64,000 nucleotides of DNA from an uncultured Alistipes sp. (lineage in GTDB: Bacteria; Bacteroidota; Bacteroidia; Bacteroidales; Rikenellaceae), in NCBI GenBank assembly GCA_900545315.1, contig UQYM01000005.1:37244-101243 (forward strand), written 5' to 3'. The notes beneath the pieces were generated by a model. The model was not told the origin of the DNA and made no database searches. It was given only the letters and a program-made list of their open reading frames with translations. A program made the position numbers and the translations under genes. Position 1 is the stretch's first letter. Each line of letters opens with the position of its first letter. Of this stretch, positions 51,360 through 61,356 are shown piece by piece.

Positions 51360-52793
51360 TCAAATCGTTAATTCGCTTTTGGCCGAATCGAGGCGGATCG
51401 CCACAAAGAGCAACAGAGTAAAGGCAATCATCGACGATCCTCCGTAACTAAAGAACGGCAGCGGGATACCGATCACGGGCATCAGACCAATTGTCATGCC
51501 GATATTGACCAAAACATGGAAAAAGAAGATCGAAGCCACGCAATAGCAGTAGATTCGTCCGAAGGGTTCCATCTGCCGTTCGCCCATACGGATCAACCGC
51601 ATAATCAGGATACAGAACAGTATGATTACGAACGCACTTCCCAAGAAGCCCCACTCCTCCCCCACTGTACAGAAGATGAAGTCAGTACTCTGTTCGGGGA
51701 CGAAATTGAATTTGGTTTGCGTTCCCTCCAAAAAGCCTTTGCCGGCAAAGCCCCCCGAACCGATGGCAATCTTCGATTGGTTGACATTGTATCCCCAGTG
51801 GGCCAGATCGGACTCGAGGCCCAGCAGGTCGAGAATACGTTTCTGTTGGTGAATTTGCAGAATATTATTGAATCCGTATTCGATTGTAGAGGTAAAGGCC
51901 AAGGATCCGAAGAAGAGCAGCACGAACATCAGGATATTGCGCACCTTATAGCGATAAGCGTACACCGCCACCATTCCCAACGAGAGGACCACTCCGATCA
52001 GGAGGGCAGCATACAACGAGAGGTGTCCTCCCAGCAAAAATACGATCAGATAGAGCAGCGAAACGAACAGGGCCAGGGAGGCCAAATAGATCAATTTGCT
52101 GCGCCAGTGTCCATTGGAGATACCTTCGCTCAGGACGCATCCCAGCACCATAAGGATCAACAGCGTGGATGGTTCGAGCAGGAAATAGAAGACAAACAGC
52201 GAAATGACCATGAAGAGCACCACATAGATCCAATGGTTAAATCCTTCACGGTACAACATGAACAGGAACGACCCATACACCAATGCGGAACCCGTATCGT
52301 TTTGGAGCATGATGATGGCCACCGGCAGACCGATAATGGCAAAGACTCGCAGCAGATCCCGCCAATTGCGCAGGTCGAACGAATAGGAGCTCATATACCG
52401 CGCCAGAGCCAACGAGGTGGTAAATTTCACAAATTCGGTTGGTTGCAGTGCCACCGGTCCGATCATAATCCACGAGCGGGCACCGTTAACCTCCTTCCCC
52501 ACAAAAAGCACCACCAACAGAATCAAGATGGTGAGCCAATAGAGCGGGAAGGCCAGCATGTGGTAATATTTTGCATCGATCAACAGGATTGAGATGGCCA
52601 AAAAGGCCGATACACCTATCCAAAGCAGCTGCATACCGTACCGTTGCGAGATATCGAAGATACTCGAGTGCATGTCGTCATAGACCGCCGCATAGATATT
52701 GAGCCAACCGGCAATGACCAGAATGGCATAAATCAGGATCGACCACCAATCGACACGCCCTACCGACAAACGAGAATTGAAATTATTTTCCAT
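51360..52793 (-). CDS. rodA: Rod-shape SEDS glycosyltransferase RodA
   Basis: 477 residues from the ATG at 52793; that start overlaps the end of mrdA by 11 bp, a 12-codon longer start (52826) is also possible. It is a polytopic SEDS protein with family landmarks VNGARSWIMIGPVALQPTEF, LPVAIIMLQNDTGSALVYG, STDFIFCTVGEEWGFLGS and VIGIPLPFFSYGGSSMIAF. RodA polymerises lipid II during cell elongation with PBP2. The region around residues 250-310 is longer than in E. coli RodA, adding hydrophobic segments. Last gene of the purH-mre operon. Confidence 0.96.
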   Translation of the reverse strand: MENNFNSRLSVGRVDWWSILIYAILVIAGWLNIYAAVYDDMHSSIFDISQRYGMQLLWIGVSAFLAISILLIDAKYYHMLAFPLYWLTILILLVVLFVGKEVNGARSWIMIGPVALQPTEFVKFTTSLALARYMSSYSFDLRNWRDLLRVFAIIGLPVAIIMLQNDTGSALVYGSFLFMLYREGFNHWIYVVLFMVISLFVFYFLLEPSTLLILMVLGCVLSEGISNGHWRSKLIYLASLALFVSLLYLIVFLLGGHLSLYAALLIGVVLSLGMVAVYAYRYKVRNILMFVLLFFGSLAFTSTIEYGFNNILQIHQQKRILDLLGLESDLAHWGYNVNQSKIAIGSGGFAGKGFLEGTQTKFNFVPEQSTDFIFCTVGEEWGFLGSAFVIILFCILIMRLIRMGERQMEPFGRIYCYCVASIFFFHVLVNIGMTIGLMPVIGIPLPFFSYGGSSMIAFTLLLFVAIRLDSAKSELTI

Positions 52794-54597
52794 AGTAGGG
52801 GTAACTGATTTGGAGGTTCTTGACATAGTCGACCAACTCCGGACGGGTAATGGTGTCGGTCAGATAGAGTTCAGTGATCAGGCTGGCGATAGGAGCGGCA
52901 GCGACACCACCCCACCGGCCGTTTTCGACATACACCGAAACGGCAATTTTGGGATGGTTTCGCGGAGCGAAACACATGAATGTACTGTGGTCGGCCCCAT
53001 GGGGGTTCTGAGCGGTACCCGTCTTGCCGCAAATATCGAGCCCTTCGATACGGGCCATGCGGGCCGAACCGCCATCGACATTTACGGCACGGTACATACC
53101 CTCGACAATCGGATCGAAATAGCGTGACTCAACCTTTGTGTAGTGCTTCTCATAAAAGCGGGCATCGATCGAATCCCGGTCATGAATCCGTTTCACCACA
53201 TGGGGAATTTTGTAGTAACCACGGTTGGCGATTGTGGCGGCGAAATTGGCCATCTGCAACGGCGTACAGCCCAATTCCCCCTGACCGATTGCCAATGAGA
53301 TGACCGTCAAACCGTTCCAGCGTCCGTAGTAGGCCTTGTCATAAAATTCGGAGTTCGGCACATAACCGTTCAGTTCGCTTGTTAGGTCGGAACCTAGCTT
53401 ACGACCGAAACCAAAGCTATTCACATACGCTTTCCACACATCGAGCCCCTTACCGATGTCTCCATATTTGCGGTTCTCGATAATATCACGGAACACATAA
53501 CAGAAATAGGCGTTACACGAGGTCTGAATTGCCTCCATCAAATTAACTGGAGACCAATGACTATGACATTTAACGCCCCGTCCGTAAGGATATCCGCCAT
53601 GACACGGATAGGTTTGTGAAGGCACCAAAACGCCCTCTTGTAAACCGATCAGGCCATTCATTGTTTTGAAGGTTGATCCCGGAGGATAGCTGGCCATCAC
53701 GGCACGATTAAACAGTGGCCGGCGGCGGTCATAGAGCAGTTTCATATAGTTATTGCCTCGCTCACGCCCGACCAGTTCGTCGGGATCGTAGGTCGGACTG
53801 CTCGCCATAACCAGAATTTCGCCAGTCTCCGGTTCGATCGCCACCACGCTACCTACCTTCCCGGCCATCAACTCTTCGGCCAACGCCTGCAACCGCAAGT
53901 CGATCGTACAGGTGATGGCCACACCGGGCAGCGGCAAGGTATCGTAGATTCCACCGGCATAGGAGCCTTGCGGGATTCCGTGTACATCGACCATTTCGAT
54001 CTTCACCCCCTTCTCACCGCGCAACACCTCTTCATAGGCCAATTCAATTCCGCTACGTCCGATGTAATCTCCCGGACGGTAGTAGGGATCACGTTCGATG
54101 ATGCGATCATCCACCTCCCCTACATAGCCCAGCAGGTTGCCGGCAATTTTGGAGGGATAGGAACGTACCGTCCGATAAACTGTATAAAAACCGGGGAAAT
54201 TGCGTTCATCGAGTCGCACCTTGACCTCTTTGGGAAGCTGTTTGAACAGCACGGAGGCACGGCGACGAGAATAGTTCGAAGCCTTGACCAGCTCTTTGCG
54301 AATTCGTTCGACCGGGTAACCGATAATACGGCTCATCGCCGCCGTATCGAATGGCTTCACCTCGCGCGGGATCACCATCAGGTCGTACGCCTCTTTACTC
54401 TGGACCAAGAATTTGCCATTACGGTCATAGACTTCGCCTCGTGGCGGATATTGCACCGTATAGCGCAATGCGTTATTATTTGCACTGGTTTTGTAGCTGC
54501 CATCGATCACCTGCAGATAGAAGAGTCGCAGCAGCAGGATACAGAACATCGCTACGACAAACCATTGCAACCATTTTACCCGAGACAGATTACTCAC
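52783..54597 (-). CDS. mrdA: Penicillin-binding protein 2
   Basis: 604 residues; GTG start at 54597. N-terminal membrane anchor (WLQWFVVAMFCILLLRLFYL), dimerisation/pedestal domain (YPPRGEVYDRNGKFLV), transpeptidase domain with SxxK as Ser308/Lys311 (YPPGSTFKTMN), the SxN motif in TSCNAYFCYVF, and KTG in CGKTGTAQNPHG. PBP2 cross-links peptidoglycan in the elongasome with RodA, MreC and MreD. It has the usual Bacteroidota length. Located between mreD (56 bp away) and rodA (overlapping). Confidence 0.96.
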   Translation of the reverse strand: MSNLSRVKWLQWFVVAMFCILLLRLFYLQVIDGSYKTSANNNALRYTVQYPPRGEVYDRNGKFLVQSKEAYDLMVIPREVKPFDTAAMSRIIGYPVERIRKELVKASNYSRRRASVLFKQLPKEVKVRLDERNFPGFYTVYRTVRSYPSKIAGNLLGYVGEVDDRIIERDPYYRPGDYIGRSGIELAYEEVLRGEKGVKIEMVDVHGIPQGSYAGGIYDTLPLPGVAITCTIDLRLQALAEELMAGKVGSVVAIEPETGEILVMASSPTYDPDELVGRERGNNYMKLLYDRRRPLFNRAVMASYPPGSTFKTMNGLIGLQEGVLVPSQTYPCHGGYPYGRGVKCHSHWSPVNLMEAIQTSCNAYFCYVFRDIIENRKYGDIGKGLDVWKAYVNSFGFGRKLGSDLTSELNGYVPNSEFYDKAYYGRWNGLTVISLAIGQGELGCTPLQMANFAATIANRGYYKIPHVVKRIHDRDSIDARFYEKHYTKVESRYFDPIVEGMYRAVNVDGGSARMARIEGLDICGKTGTAQNPHGADHSTFMCFAPRNHPKIAVSVYVENGRWGGVAAAPIASLITELYLTDTITRPELVDYVKNLQISYPYYGK

Positions 54598-54653
54598 CTT
54601 AGTTCTCTCCGTTAGCCAACAGTTTCTGAATCTGGTCCGTACTCAGAGACGGA

Positions 54654-55181
54654 TCAGTTTTGATCGTATCCGCTCTGGCGGTTCACTGCAAAAAACTTCT
54701 GGCAGAAATAGACCAGAATCAATGTCACCACTGAACTGCAGATAATCCGCAACAGCGTCAAATAGAAGAAATTCCAGGTTAAAGACTCCAAAATAAAGAA
54801 GAGGGCGCTGTGCAAAAATACCATGACGCCGGCATACCGCAGGAAGCGGGCCAACCCCACTCGATTGACATTGGGGACTCCCCCCTCTTTGACCTCATCT
54901 TTGCCGAACAACAGGGCCAATGCGGCCGGACGGCAAAAGGCGACGAACAGGGTAGCGATCGTATTGATTCCGGCCGTACCCATAAAGAGGTCGATGGTCA
55001 TTCCCAGAGCGGTTGCCAACAGCAGCAGAGCGGCCCCCGGGATAGACATCGGCAACAAAATAATAAAAGCGATATAGGCCAGTGGATGGACATAGACGCT
55101 GATCCCGATCCGGCTAAAGAGAAAAACCTGCAGGATCACCATCACCACATAGAGAATCGCATATTCTATCAAACGATACAT
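54654..55181 (-). CDS. mreD: Rod-shape determining protein MreD
   Basis: 175 residues, polytopic, with about five hydrophobic segments (AILYVVMVILQVFLFSRIGI, PLAYIAFIILLPMSIPGAAL, LLLATALGMTIDLFMGTAGI and two near the C-terminus). MreD sequences are poorly conserved; identity comes from topology, length and position between mreC (6 bp) and mrdA. It links MreBC to the PBP2-RodA synthase at the inner membrane. Confidence 0.9.
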   Translation of the reverse strand: MYRLIEYAILYVVMVILQVFLFSRIGISVYVHPLAYIAFIILLPMSIPGAALLLLATALGMTIDLFMGTAGINTIATLFVAFCRPAALALLFGKDEVKEGGVPNVNRVGLARFLRYAGVMVFLHSALFFILESLTWNFFYLTLLRIICSSVVTLILVYFCQKFFAVNRQSGYDQN

Positions 55182-55187
55182 ACCACT

Positions 55188-56063
55188 CTACTGTTTTAGC
55201 TCATCGTCACCGGTTTGATTGATCACCCCCTCTTCCAACATGTTTCGTTCATCGGCATCGAGGTATTTCACCACCAACACATTGTCCAATGCGGCAATAT
55301 TGCTGTGCAGTTTCACCTTCACGTTATAGAAGGTTGCATTTTGCAGTGCGAAACTTTCGATCGTACCGATCATCACATTGGGTGGGAAGATCGTCGAATA
55401 GGAGGTGGTCACAATGGTATCTCCCTTGTGTAGCGGAGCATATTTCGGCACCTCGGAGAGGGTCACATACTCATAGCTGCTACCATCCCAATAGAGGGAG
55501 CCGAAGTAATCGGTCCCTTTGATTCGGCCGCTGGTTCGGAAATCGCGGTTGAGCACCGACATGCAGACCGAAAAGTGGTCGGAACATCCCAAAATGTACC
55601 CCACAATTCCTCCGTCGCAGATCAAAGCCATATCGGGCATCATGCCATCGTCAGCACCACGGTTAATGGTAATGTAGTTTTCCTGACGGGTAATCGTATT
55701 GTTGACCACCTTCGCGCTGAAATACTCATATTGGCGCACCCCGTTCGCATACAGCACCGAAGAGTCGCCTGCGGCCAACAGCACCGAATCTTCGGCTGTC
55801 AAAGGCACCTTCATGCCATCGAGACGGTTACGCAGTACGGCCAACTCGCGAGCCAGCTCCTGATTTTCACGTCTCAGATGGAAATAGCTGTTGATACCTG
55901 AAATCTTGGAATAGATACCGCCCACAACATAGTTGGAGGCGGTAACCAATTTCACTTTTGTGTAGCTTGTACTGTTGGCGTAATAGTGAATAGCGAGCGA
56001 TTCCAGCAGGATAAACAGCAGCAGGAAGTGAATCTTTTTTATGAACAGAAAAAACTTAATCAT
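55188..56063 (-). CDS. mreC: Rod-shape determining protein MreC
   Basis: 291 residues. N-terminal anchor (FLFIKKIHFLLLFILLESLA), coiled coil (about 60-90, RRENQELARELAVLRNRLDG), then the two beta domains with conserved segments YITINRGADDGMMPDMALIC, GIVGYILGCSDHFSVCMSVL and GDTIVTTSYSTIFPPNVMIG. MreC is a periplasmic scaffold that activates PBP2/RodA. It follows mreB by 164 bp, the longest internal gap of the operon; I see no promoter there. Confidence 0.95.
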   Translation of the reverse strand: MIKFFLFIKKIHFLLLFILLESLAIHYYANSTSYTKVKLVTASNYVVGGIYSKISGINSYFHLRRENQELARELAVLRNRLDGMKVPLTAEDSVLLAAGDSSVLYANGVRQYEYFSAKVVNNTITRQENYITINRGADDGMMPDMALICDGGIVGYILGCSDHFSVCMSVLNRDFRTSGRIKGTDYFGSLYWDGSSYEYVTLSEVPKYAPLHKGDTIVTTSYSTIFPPNVMIGTIESFALQNATFYNVKVKLHSNIAALDNVLVVKYLDADERNMLEEGVINQTGDDELKQ

Positions 56064-56227
56064 CTGTCAAACTCGCTAATTGGCCGAAGGCTCATCAGCA
56101 CGCCGGCACGATATACGCCGTTGGAGCGGCCACACAAAATTTGTCAACTCTATTTACGACGCTCTCCCCGCTGTCAGCCAAAGCCGACAACGAGGAGCGC
56201 AACAATTTTCTTTCAACAGCGAACCGT

Positions 56228-57247
56228 TTACTTCATCAGGAACGAGAATCGGCCGATATTCTTCAGCGCGATTCCGGTACCACGAGCCACGGCACGAAGC
56301 GGATCCTCCGCCACATGGAACGGAATCTTGGTCTTCTCCGACAGACGGCGATCGAGTCCCTTGAGCAGGGCGCCACCACCAGCCAGATAGACGCCATTCT
56401 TAGCCACATCGGCATAGAGTTCAGGCGGAATCATCTCCAACACCTTCATCACGGCCGCATCGATCTTGACCAGCGATTTCTCCAACGCATACGCCATCTC
56501 TGTATAAGAGATCTGGAGTGTCGAAGGCAGCGAAGTCAAGATATCGGGACCCGTTACGACAAAATCTTCAGGCTCTTCATCCAATTCGGACAGTGCTGCA
56601 CCGACCGCAATTTTAATATCTTCGGCCGTACGTTCGCCGATACGCATATTATGTTGTTGGCGGACAAAATTCTGAATATCCTCGGTAAAGACATCCCCTG
56701 CTACGTTGATACTCTCGCTGCAGACGATACCGCCCAACGAGATGCAGGCGATTTCGGTCGTACCACCTCCGATATCCACCACCATATGTCCTTCCGGAGC
56801 CTCGACATCCAATCCGGCACCCAATGCAGCGGCCATCGGTTCATAAATCATGTACACCTCACGACCACCGGCATGTTCGGCCGAGTCACGCACGGCACGA
56901 ATCTCGACGTTGGTACTGCCCGAAGGGATCGAGATCACCATCTTCAACGAAGGGCTGAACAGTCGGCCGTTGCTTTTGACCATACGGATCAATCCGCGGA
57001 GCATCAGTTCAGCGGCGTTGAAATCGGCGATCACACCATCTTTCAGCGGGCGGATCGTACGGATATTCTGATGGGTTTTACCATGCATCTGGCGGGCCTG
57101 CTTACCGATAGCCACCAGCTTACCGGTATGCTGGTCGATCGCCACGATCGAAGGCTCATCGACAACGATTTTACCGTTGTTTATGATAATCGTGTTGGCC
57201 GTCCCCAAGTCGATGGCCAACTCCTGTGTCAATGAAAACAGACCCAT
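56228..57247 (-). CDS. mreB: Actin-like cell-shape protein MreB
   Basis: 339 residues. Actin-superfamily motifs: phosphate 1 DLGTANTIIINNGK (about 13-26), connect 1, phosphate 2 VVDIGGGTTEIACISLGGIV, adenosine motif VYLAGGGALLKGLDRRL. MreB forms membrane-bound filaments that direct the elongasome. The gene starts 4 bases after the purH stop, so the two are certainly co-transcribed. Confidence 0.97.
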   Translation of the reverse strand: MGLFSLTQELAIDLGTANTIIINNGKIVVDEPSIVAIDQHTGKLVAIGKQARQMHGKTHQNIRTIRPLKDGVIADFNAAELMLRGLIRMVKSNGRLFSPSLKMVISIPSGSTNVEIRAVRDSAEHAGGREVYMIYEPMAAALGAGLDVEAPEGHMVVDIGGGTTEIACISLGGIVCSESINVAGDVFTEDIQNFVRQQHNMRIGERTAEDIKIAVGAALSELDEEPEDFVVTGPDILTSLPSTLQISYTEMAYALEKSLVKIDAAVMKVLEMIPPELYADVAKNGVYLAGGGALLKGLDRRLSEKTKIPFHVAEDPLRAVARGTGIALKNIGRFSFLMK

Positions 57248-57251
57248 AGGT

Positions 57252-58772
57252 TTAATGTTTAAAGTGTCTCAGTCCTGTGAATACCATTGCCATGCCGTGT
57301 GCATTGCAATAGTCGATACTCTCCTGGTCACGAATCGAACCGCCCGGCTGGATCACAGCATCCACACCCTCGGCATGTGCCAACTCAACACAATCCGGGA
57401 ACGGGAAGAAGGCATCCGACGCCATCACCGCACCCTTGAGGTCAAATCCGAAGCTCTTGGCTTTGACTACAGCCTGTTTGAGGGCATCGACACGTGAAGT
57501 CTGACCGATACCGCTGGCCAGCAACTGGCCATTCTTGGCAAAGACAATGGCATTACTCTTCGAGTTCTTCACAATCTTATTGGCAAAAATCAGATCAGCC
57601 ATCTGCTCGGGAGTAACCTTTTTGTCAGTCACACTGCGCACCTCGCCGTCACGACCGCCCACCTTCAAATCGCGATCCTGAACTGCCACGCCGTTGAGCA
57701 GCGAACGGAACTGTTTGCTGCAGCGAGTCGTATCTTTCAGGCGCAGGATGATACGGTTTTTCTTGCACTCGAGCACCTTCAGAGCATCCTCGGTATAAGA
57801 GGGAGCCAAAATCACTTCAAAGAAAATCTTGTTAACCTCTTCGGCAGTTGCGGCATCCAATTCACGGTTGCAGATCAGCACGCCTCCGAAAGCAGAGACG
57901 GGATCACCGGCCAGCGCATCTTTCCACGCCTCGAACAAGGTTGCCCGCGAAGCTACACCACAAGCGTTGTTGTGTTTCAGCACCGCAAAGGTCGGCTCTT
58001 CGAACTCTTCGATCAGATTGATTGCTGCATCGATATCGAGCATGTTGTTGTAGGAGATCTCCTTGCCGTGCAGTTTATCGAAGAGACGATCCAGATCCCC
58101 GAAGAACATTGCACTCTGGTGTGGGTTCTCTCCGTAGCGCAAGACGGTACCTTTGGTATAGCTGCATTTGAAGACCGGAATCTGCTCCTGACGGTTAAAG
58201 TAGTTGAAGATGGCGGTATCGTAATGCGAGCTAACATTGAAAGCGTAAGCGGCAAAACGACGACGCTGCTCAAGGGTTGTCGCACTTTGCTGCGAGGTGA
58301 TGATCTCCAACAACTCGGCATACTGATCAACCGAAGGCACGATCAGCACATCCTTATAGTTTTTGGCAGCGGCACGGATCAGCGAAATGCCTCCGATATC
58401 GATCTTCTCGATGATTGCCTGCTCGTCAGCACCCGATGCAACGGTCTGCTCGAAAGGATAGAGGTCAACGATTACCAGATCGATCTCCGGAATCTCGTAC
58501 TGTTTCATCTGCTCGCCATCCTGGGCGTTGTCCCGACGGGCCAGAATACCACCGAACACTTTAGGGTGCAGAGTTTTAACACGGCCACCCAAAATGGAGG
58601 GATAACCGGTCAGACTCTCGACAGCGGTTGCCTCGACGCCAAGACCTTCGATAAAGGAGAGGGTCCCTCCAGTAGAGTATATTTTTACGCCGTCGGCGGC
58701 CAACTGGCGGACGATCGGCTCCAATCCATCCTTGTAAAAGACTGAAATCAGTGCACTTTTAATCTTTTTCAC
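57252..58772 (-). CDS. purH: Bifunctional AICAR transformylase / IMP cyclohydrolase
   Basis: 506 residues if started at GTG 58772 (MKKIKSALISVFYKDGL); the frame is open further upstream but that part is unrelated and lies across the promoter. The IMP cyclohydrolase half comes first (IYSTGGTLSFIEGLGVEATA, GGRVKTLHPKVFGGILARRD), then the transformylase half (RYGENPHQSAMFFGDLDRLF, VLKHNNACGVA, GVDAVIQPGGSIRDQESI). It catalyses the last two steps of IMP synthesis. It is the first gene of the operon that continues into mreBCD, mrdA and rodA. Confidence 0.97.
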   Translation of the reverse strand: MKKIKSALISVFYKDGLEPIVRQLAADGVKIYSTGGTLSFIEGLGVEATAVESLTGYPSILGGRVKTLHPKVFGGILARRDNAQDGEQMKQYEIPEIDLVIVDLYPFEQTVASGADEQAIIEKIDIGGISLIRAAAKNYKDVLIVPSVDQYAELLEIITSQQSATTLEQRRRFAAYAFNVSSHYDTAIFNYFNRQEQIPVFKCSYTKGTVLRYGENPHQSAMFFGDLDRLFDKLHGKEISYNNMLDIDAAINLIEEFEEPTFAVLKHNNACGVASRATLFEAWKDALAGDPVSAFGGVLICNRELDAATAEEVNKIFFEVILAPSYTEDALKVLECKKNRIILRLKDTTRCSKQFRSLLNGVAVQDRDLKVGGRDGEVRSVTDKKVTPEQMADLIFANKIVKNSKSNAIVFAKNGQLLASGIGQTSRVDALKQAVVKAKSFGFDLKGAVMASDAFFPFPDCVELAHAEGVDAVIQPGGSIRDQESIDYCNAHGMAMVFTGLRHFKH

Positions 58773-58815
58773 CTTATGTCGATTTTTAAATTGATTATAC
58801 TTTTCCAGTAAGTTA

Positions 58816-58823
58816 CAAAGATA
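58816..58823 (-). promoter_or_regulatory. Promoter -7 box of the purH-mre operon
   Basis: TATCTTTG on the minus strand, 44 bases before the GTG start. At the -33 position there is only TTTA, so the upstream box is imperfect. Confidence 0.65.
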
Positions 58824-59563
58824 CAAAAAAAGAGATTTCCCTAAAGATTTCTCACCATATTTCCCTGATTTTTTCGCTCCATGACTCGTCCCAGGCTTTT
58901 CCCCGAGTTCGCGCACCACCCGCTACTCGTTCGATATTATTTTCCACTTGATCGTGAAACCCAAACAATTTCAGCGCAAAACGCAGGATAATCTTTAAAA
59001 TTCCTTAATTTTGTCGATCGATTACAGGGGATTCGAATTGCGTATCCTTTTCGGTCGATCAGGCCTGTTGTAAGAGAGCATATTTGTTGGAATGGCTGTC
59101 GCACAAAAGGCTCTGTTACCGACCCCTTCGGAACGACAACCGAGCCTTTCAGCCACACTGTTGACCGGAAGTCAGGATCACTCCCCACGGCCTGCCCGGA
59201 AGAGTGATGACACAAGGTCAACCCTTCAGGCACCAAGCTGCAAGCCGACGCAATCGCCACCCCAAAAAGAGCTGCGCAAACACGCCAAAGGGGGAGCCAG
59301 AGAACGTAAGCAGGTCAAGAGAGCGACCGCGAAGGTCACCTGCACCTTGCGACGAGGAAAGCGTATAAATGAGGGAAATTCTGAACGGCAGTCGGAGCTG
59401 TATGGATTGACAGGCAGGGTGCTGCCACTGCCAACAATGCCGCTTCCACACGACCAAGCTGCAACCGAATGTCCGGCATTTCAGCACGCACCCAACGGTC
59501 CCTGAACGACAAAACAAGCAAACACAAAGGCATGAAAATGCCTCAGCATAAATTGTTAACGTT
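58824..59563. other. Non-coding gap between divergent purH and pgi
   Basis: About 740 bp with no supported gene. TAATTTTG at 59006-59013 fits a -7 box on the plus strand but has no -33 partner. A small hairpin, AGGCAT-GAAA-ATGCCT (59528-59543), with a GAAA tetraloop, lies 20 bases before the pgi ATG. Confidence 0.5.
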
Positions 59564-60907
59564 ATGAATACTCTTAGCATCAACATCGACAAGATCTACG
59601 GCACCGTGAGCGCCGCCGACATTGCCGCTCTGAAAAGCGAAATGGAGCAAGGCAACCGCATGCTCTCAGACGGCAGCGGAAAAGGAAACGATTTTCTGGG
59701 ATGGGTTAACCTGCCCAGCTCAATCGGCTCTACCGAACTGGAGGCAATTCACAAATGTGCCGATCAACTCGCCTCGTTGGCTGACGTCATTTTGGTCATC
59801 GGCATTGGAGGTTCTTATCTGGGAGCCAAAGCCGTTCTCGAGGCCATGAGCGATCCGTTCAAGCTGCTGAACAAAAAACAGGACAAACCGGTAGTGCTGT
59901 TCGCAGGCCAAAACCTGAGCGAAGACTACCTCTACGAACTGCTCGAAGATACCAAACCTTATCGTATTGCCGCCATTGTGATCTCCAAATCGGGTACCAC
60001 GACCGAACCGGCCGTTGCGTTCCGTCTGATCAAAAAAGAGATCGAGAATCGTTACGGTACCGCTGAGGCTGCCAAACGCATCGTAGCGGTTACTGACGCT
60101 GCACGTGGCGCCCTCCGCACCTTGGCAACCAACGAAGGTTATGCAACGTTTGTGATTCCGGACAACGTCGGCGGTCGTTACTCGGTACTGACCCCGGTAG
60201 GTCTGCTGCCGCTGGCTGCTGCCGGTATCAACATTGACGAGTTGGTACGGGGTGCACAGGATATGGAAAAGGCAACTGCTGTTGGCGTTCCCTTCGAGCA
60301 GAACCCCTCGATGATCTATGCTGCGGCTCGTACCGCTCTGTACCGTGCCGGCAAGAAGATCGAGATTCTGGCCAGCTACGATCCCAAACTGCTCTACGTA
60401 TCGGAGTGGTGGAAACAGCTCTACGGCGAAAGCGAAGGCAAAGAGGGTAAAGGTATCTTCCCGGCCAGCGTTACCCTGACTGCCGATCTGCACTCGATGG
60501 GTCAGTATATCCAGCAGGGTGAGCGTACGTTGATGGAGACCGTGATTAGCGTCACCAACCCCAAACACAAAGTGATTATCGAATCCGATGCTGAAAATCT
60601 CGACGGTTTGAACTACCTCGCCGGCAAACGAGTCAGCGAAGTGAATCGCATGGCTGAGATGGGTACCATGTTGGCCCACTTCGATGGTGGTGTGCCCAAC
60701 ATTCGTATCGAGATTCCTGAAATCAATGAATACTATATTGGAGCTTTGCTTTACTTCTTTGAGAAGGCTTGCGGCATGAGCGGTTACGCGCTGGGGGTTA
60801 ACCCCTTCGATCAGCCGGGTGTAGAGGCCTACAAAAAGAATATGTTTGCCCTGCTTGGCAAACCCGGTTACGAAGCGGCTGGCGAAGAGTTGCGCAAACG
60901 GTTGTAA
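59564..60907 (+). CDS. pgi: Glucose-6-phosphate isomerase
   Basis: 447 residues, the short bacterial form (as in Bacillus), not the ~550-residue E. coli type. Sugar-isomerase domains show VIGIGGSYLGAKAVLEAM, ISKSGTTTEPAVAFRLIKKE, VIPDNVGGRYSVLTPVGLLP, and the signature VNPFDQPGVEAYKKNMFALL. It interconverts glucose-6-phosphate and fructose-6-phosphate in the cytosol. Monocistronic, with a strong terminator. Confidence 0.97.
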   Translation: MNTLSINIDKIYGTVSAADIAALKSEMEQGNRMLSDGSGKGNDFLGWVNLPSSIGSTELEAIHKCADQLASLADVILVIGIGGSYLGAKAVLEAMSDPFKLLNKKQDKPVVLFAGQNLSEDYLYELLEDTKPYRIAAIVISKSGTTTEPAVAFRLIKKEIENRYGTAEAAKRIVAVTDAARGALRTLATNEGYATFVIPDNVGGRYSVLTPVGLLPLAAAGINIDELVRGAQDMEKATAVGVPFEQNPSMIYAAARTALYRAGKKIEILASYDPKLLYVSEWWKQLYGESEGKEGKGIFPASVTLTADLHSMGQYIQQGERTLMETVISVTNPKHKVIIESDAENLDGLNYLAGKRVSEVNRMAEMGTMLAHFDGGVPNIRIEIPEINEYYIGALLYFFEKACGMSGYALGVNPFDQPGVEAYKKNMFALLGKPGYEAAGEELRKRL

Positions 60908-60960
60908 AATCGAATTGTTTATAACGACTTTGATGGCTCAATTGTGCCATCCATATTACC

Positions 60961-61000
60961 TAAGAAGGCGGAGTTTTCAGACTCCGCCTTCTTATTTTTA
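60961..61000 (+). terminator. Terminator of pgi
   Basis: Perfect 14-bp stem (60961-60974 with 60981-60994), 6-base loop, T-run. Confidence 0.94.
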
Positions 61001-61041
61001 CAGACCAAACAAGCGTTGCTGGTCTTTGCAGATAAATCAGT

Positions 61042-61356
61042 TTACAGCGACACAGCTGTTGCAATTGCTGCGCCAACGATAAGTAGTACGATTAAGCCGA
61101 TAAAGGTGATGATTAAGCCAGCAATAGCAAGCCCTTTTGGTGTACGGAATACTCCGACCAAAGAGAAAATCAAACCTAAAACCCAAAGGACCCAGCCGAG
61201 GACAGGAACCCAGCTAAGGAATAATCCCAACAGAGCCAATACGAAACCGGCTACACCCATTCCGTTGGTTTTGGGAGCTTCAGGAGTTGTTTGATTGACA
61301 ATAATAGTTGGCTGAGGGTTCACGGGCTGCCCAGCATCTGGTTGAACTTGATCCAT
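61042..61356 (-). CDS. DUF4190-type small membrane protein
   Basis: 104 residues from the ATG at 61356. A proline/glutamine-rich N-terminus (QPVNPQPTIIVNQTTPEAPK) is followed by two hydrophobic hairpin helices, MGVAGFVLALLGLFLSWVPV and GLAIAGLIITFIGLIVLLIV, with the GLIFSLVGVFRTPKG hinge typical of the DUF4190 family. Function unknown; the polar tail probably projects from the membrane. It is transcribed alone, convergent with pgi and divergent from the MFS gene. Confidence 0.85.
   Translation of the reverse strand: MDQVQPDAGQPVNPQPTIIVNQTTPEAPKTNGMGVAGFVLALLGLFLSWVPVLGWVLWVLGLIFSLVGVFRTPKGLAIAGLIITFIGLIVLLIVGAAIATAVSL

Noticed and set aside
58773..58919. N-terminal extension of the purH frame
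   Set aside because: It contains the promoter TATCTTTG and encodes residues unrelated to PurH.
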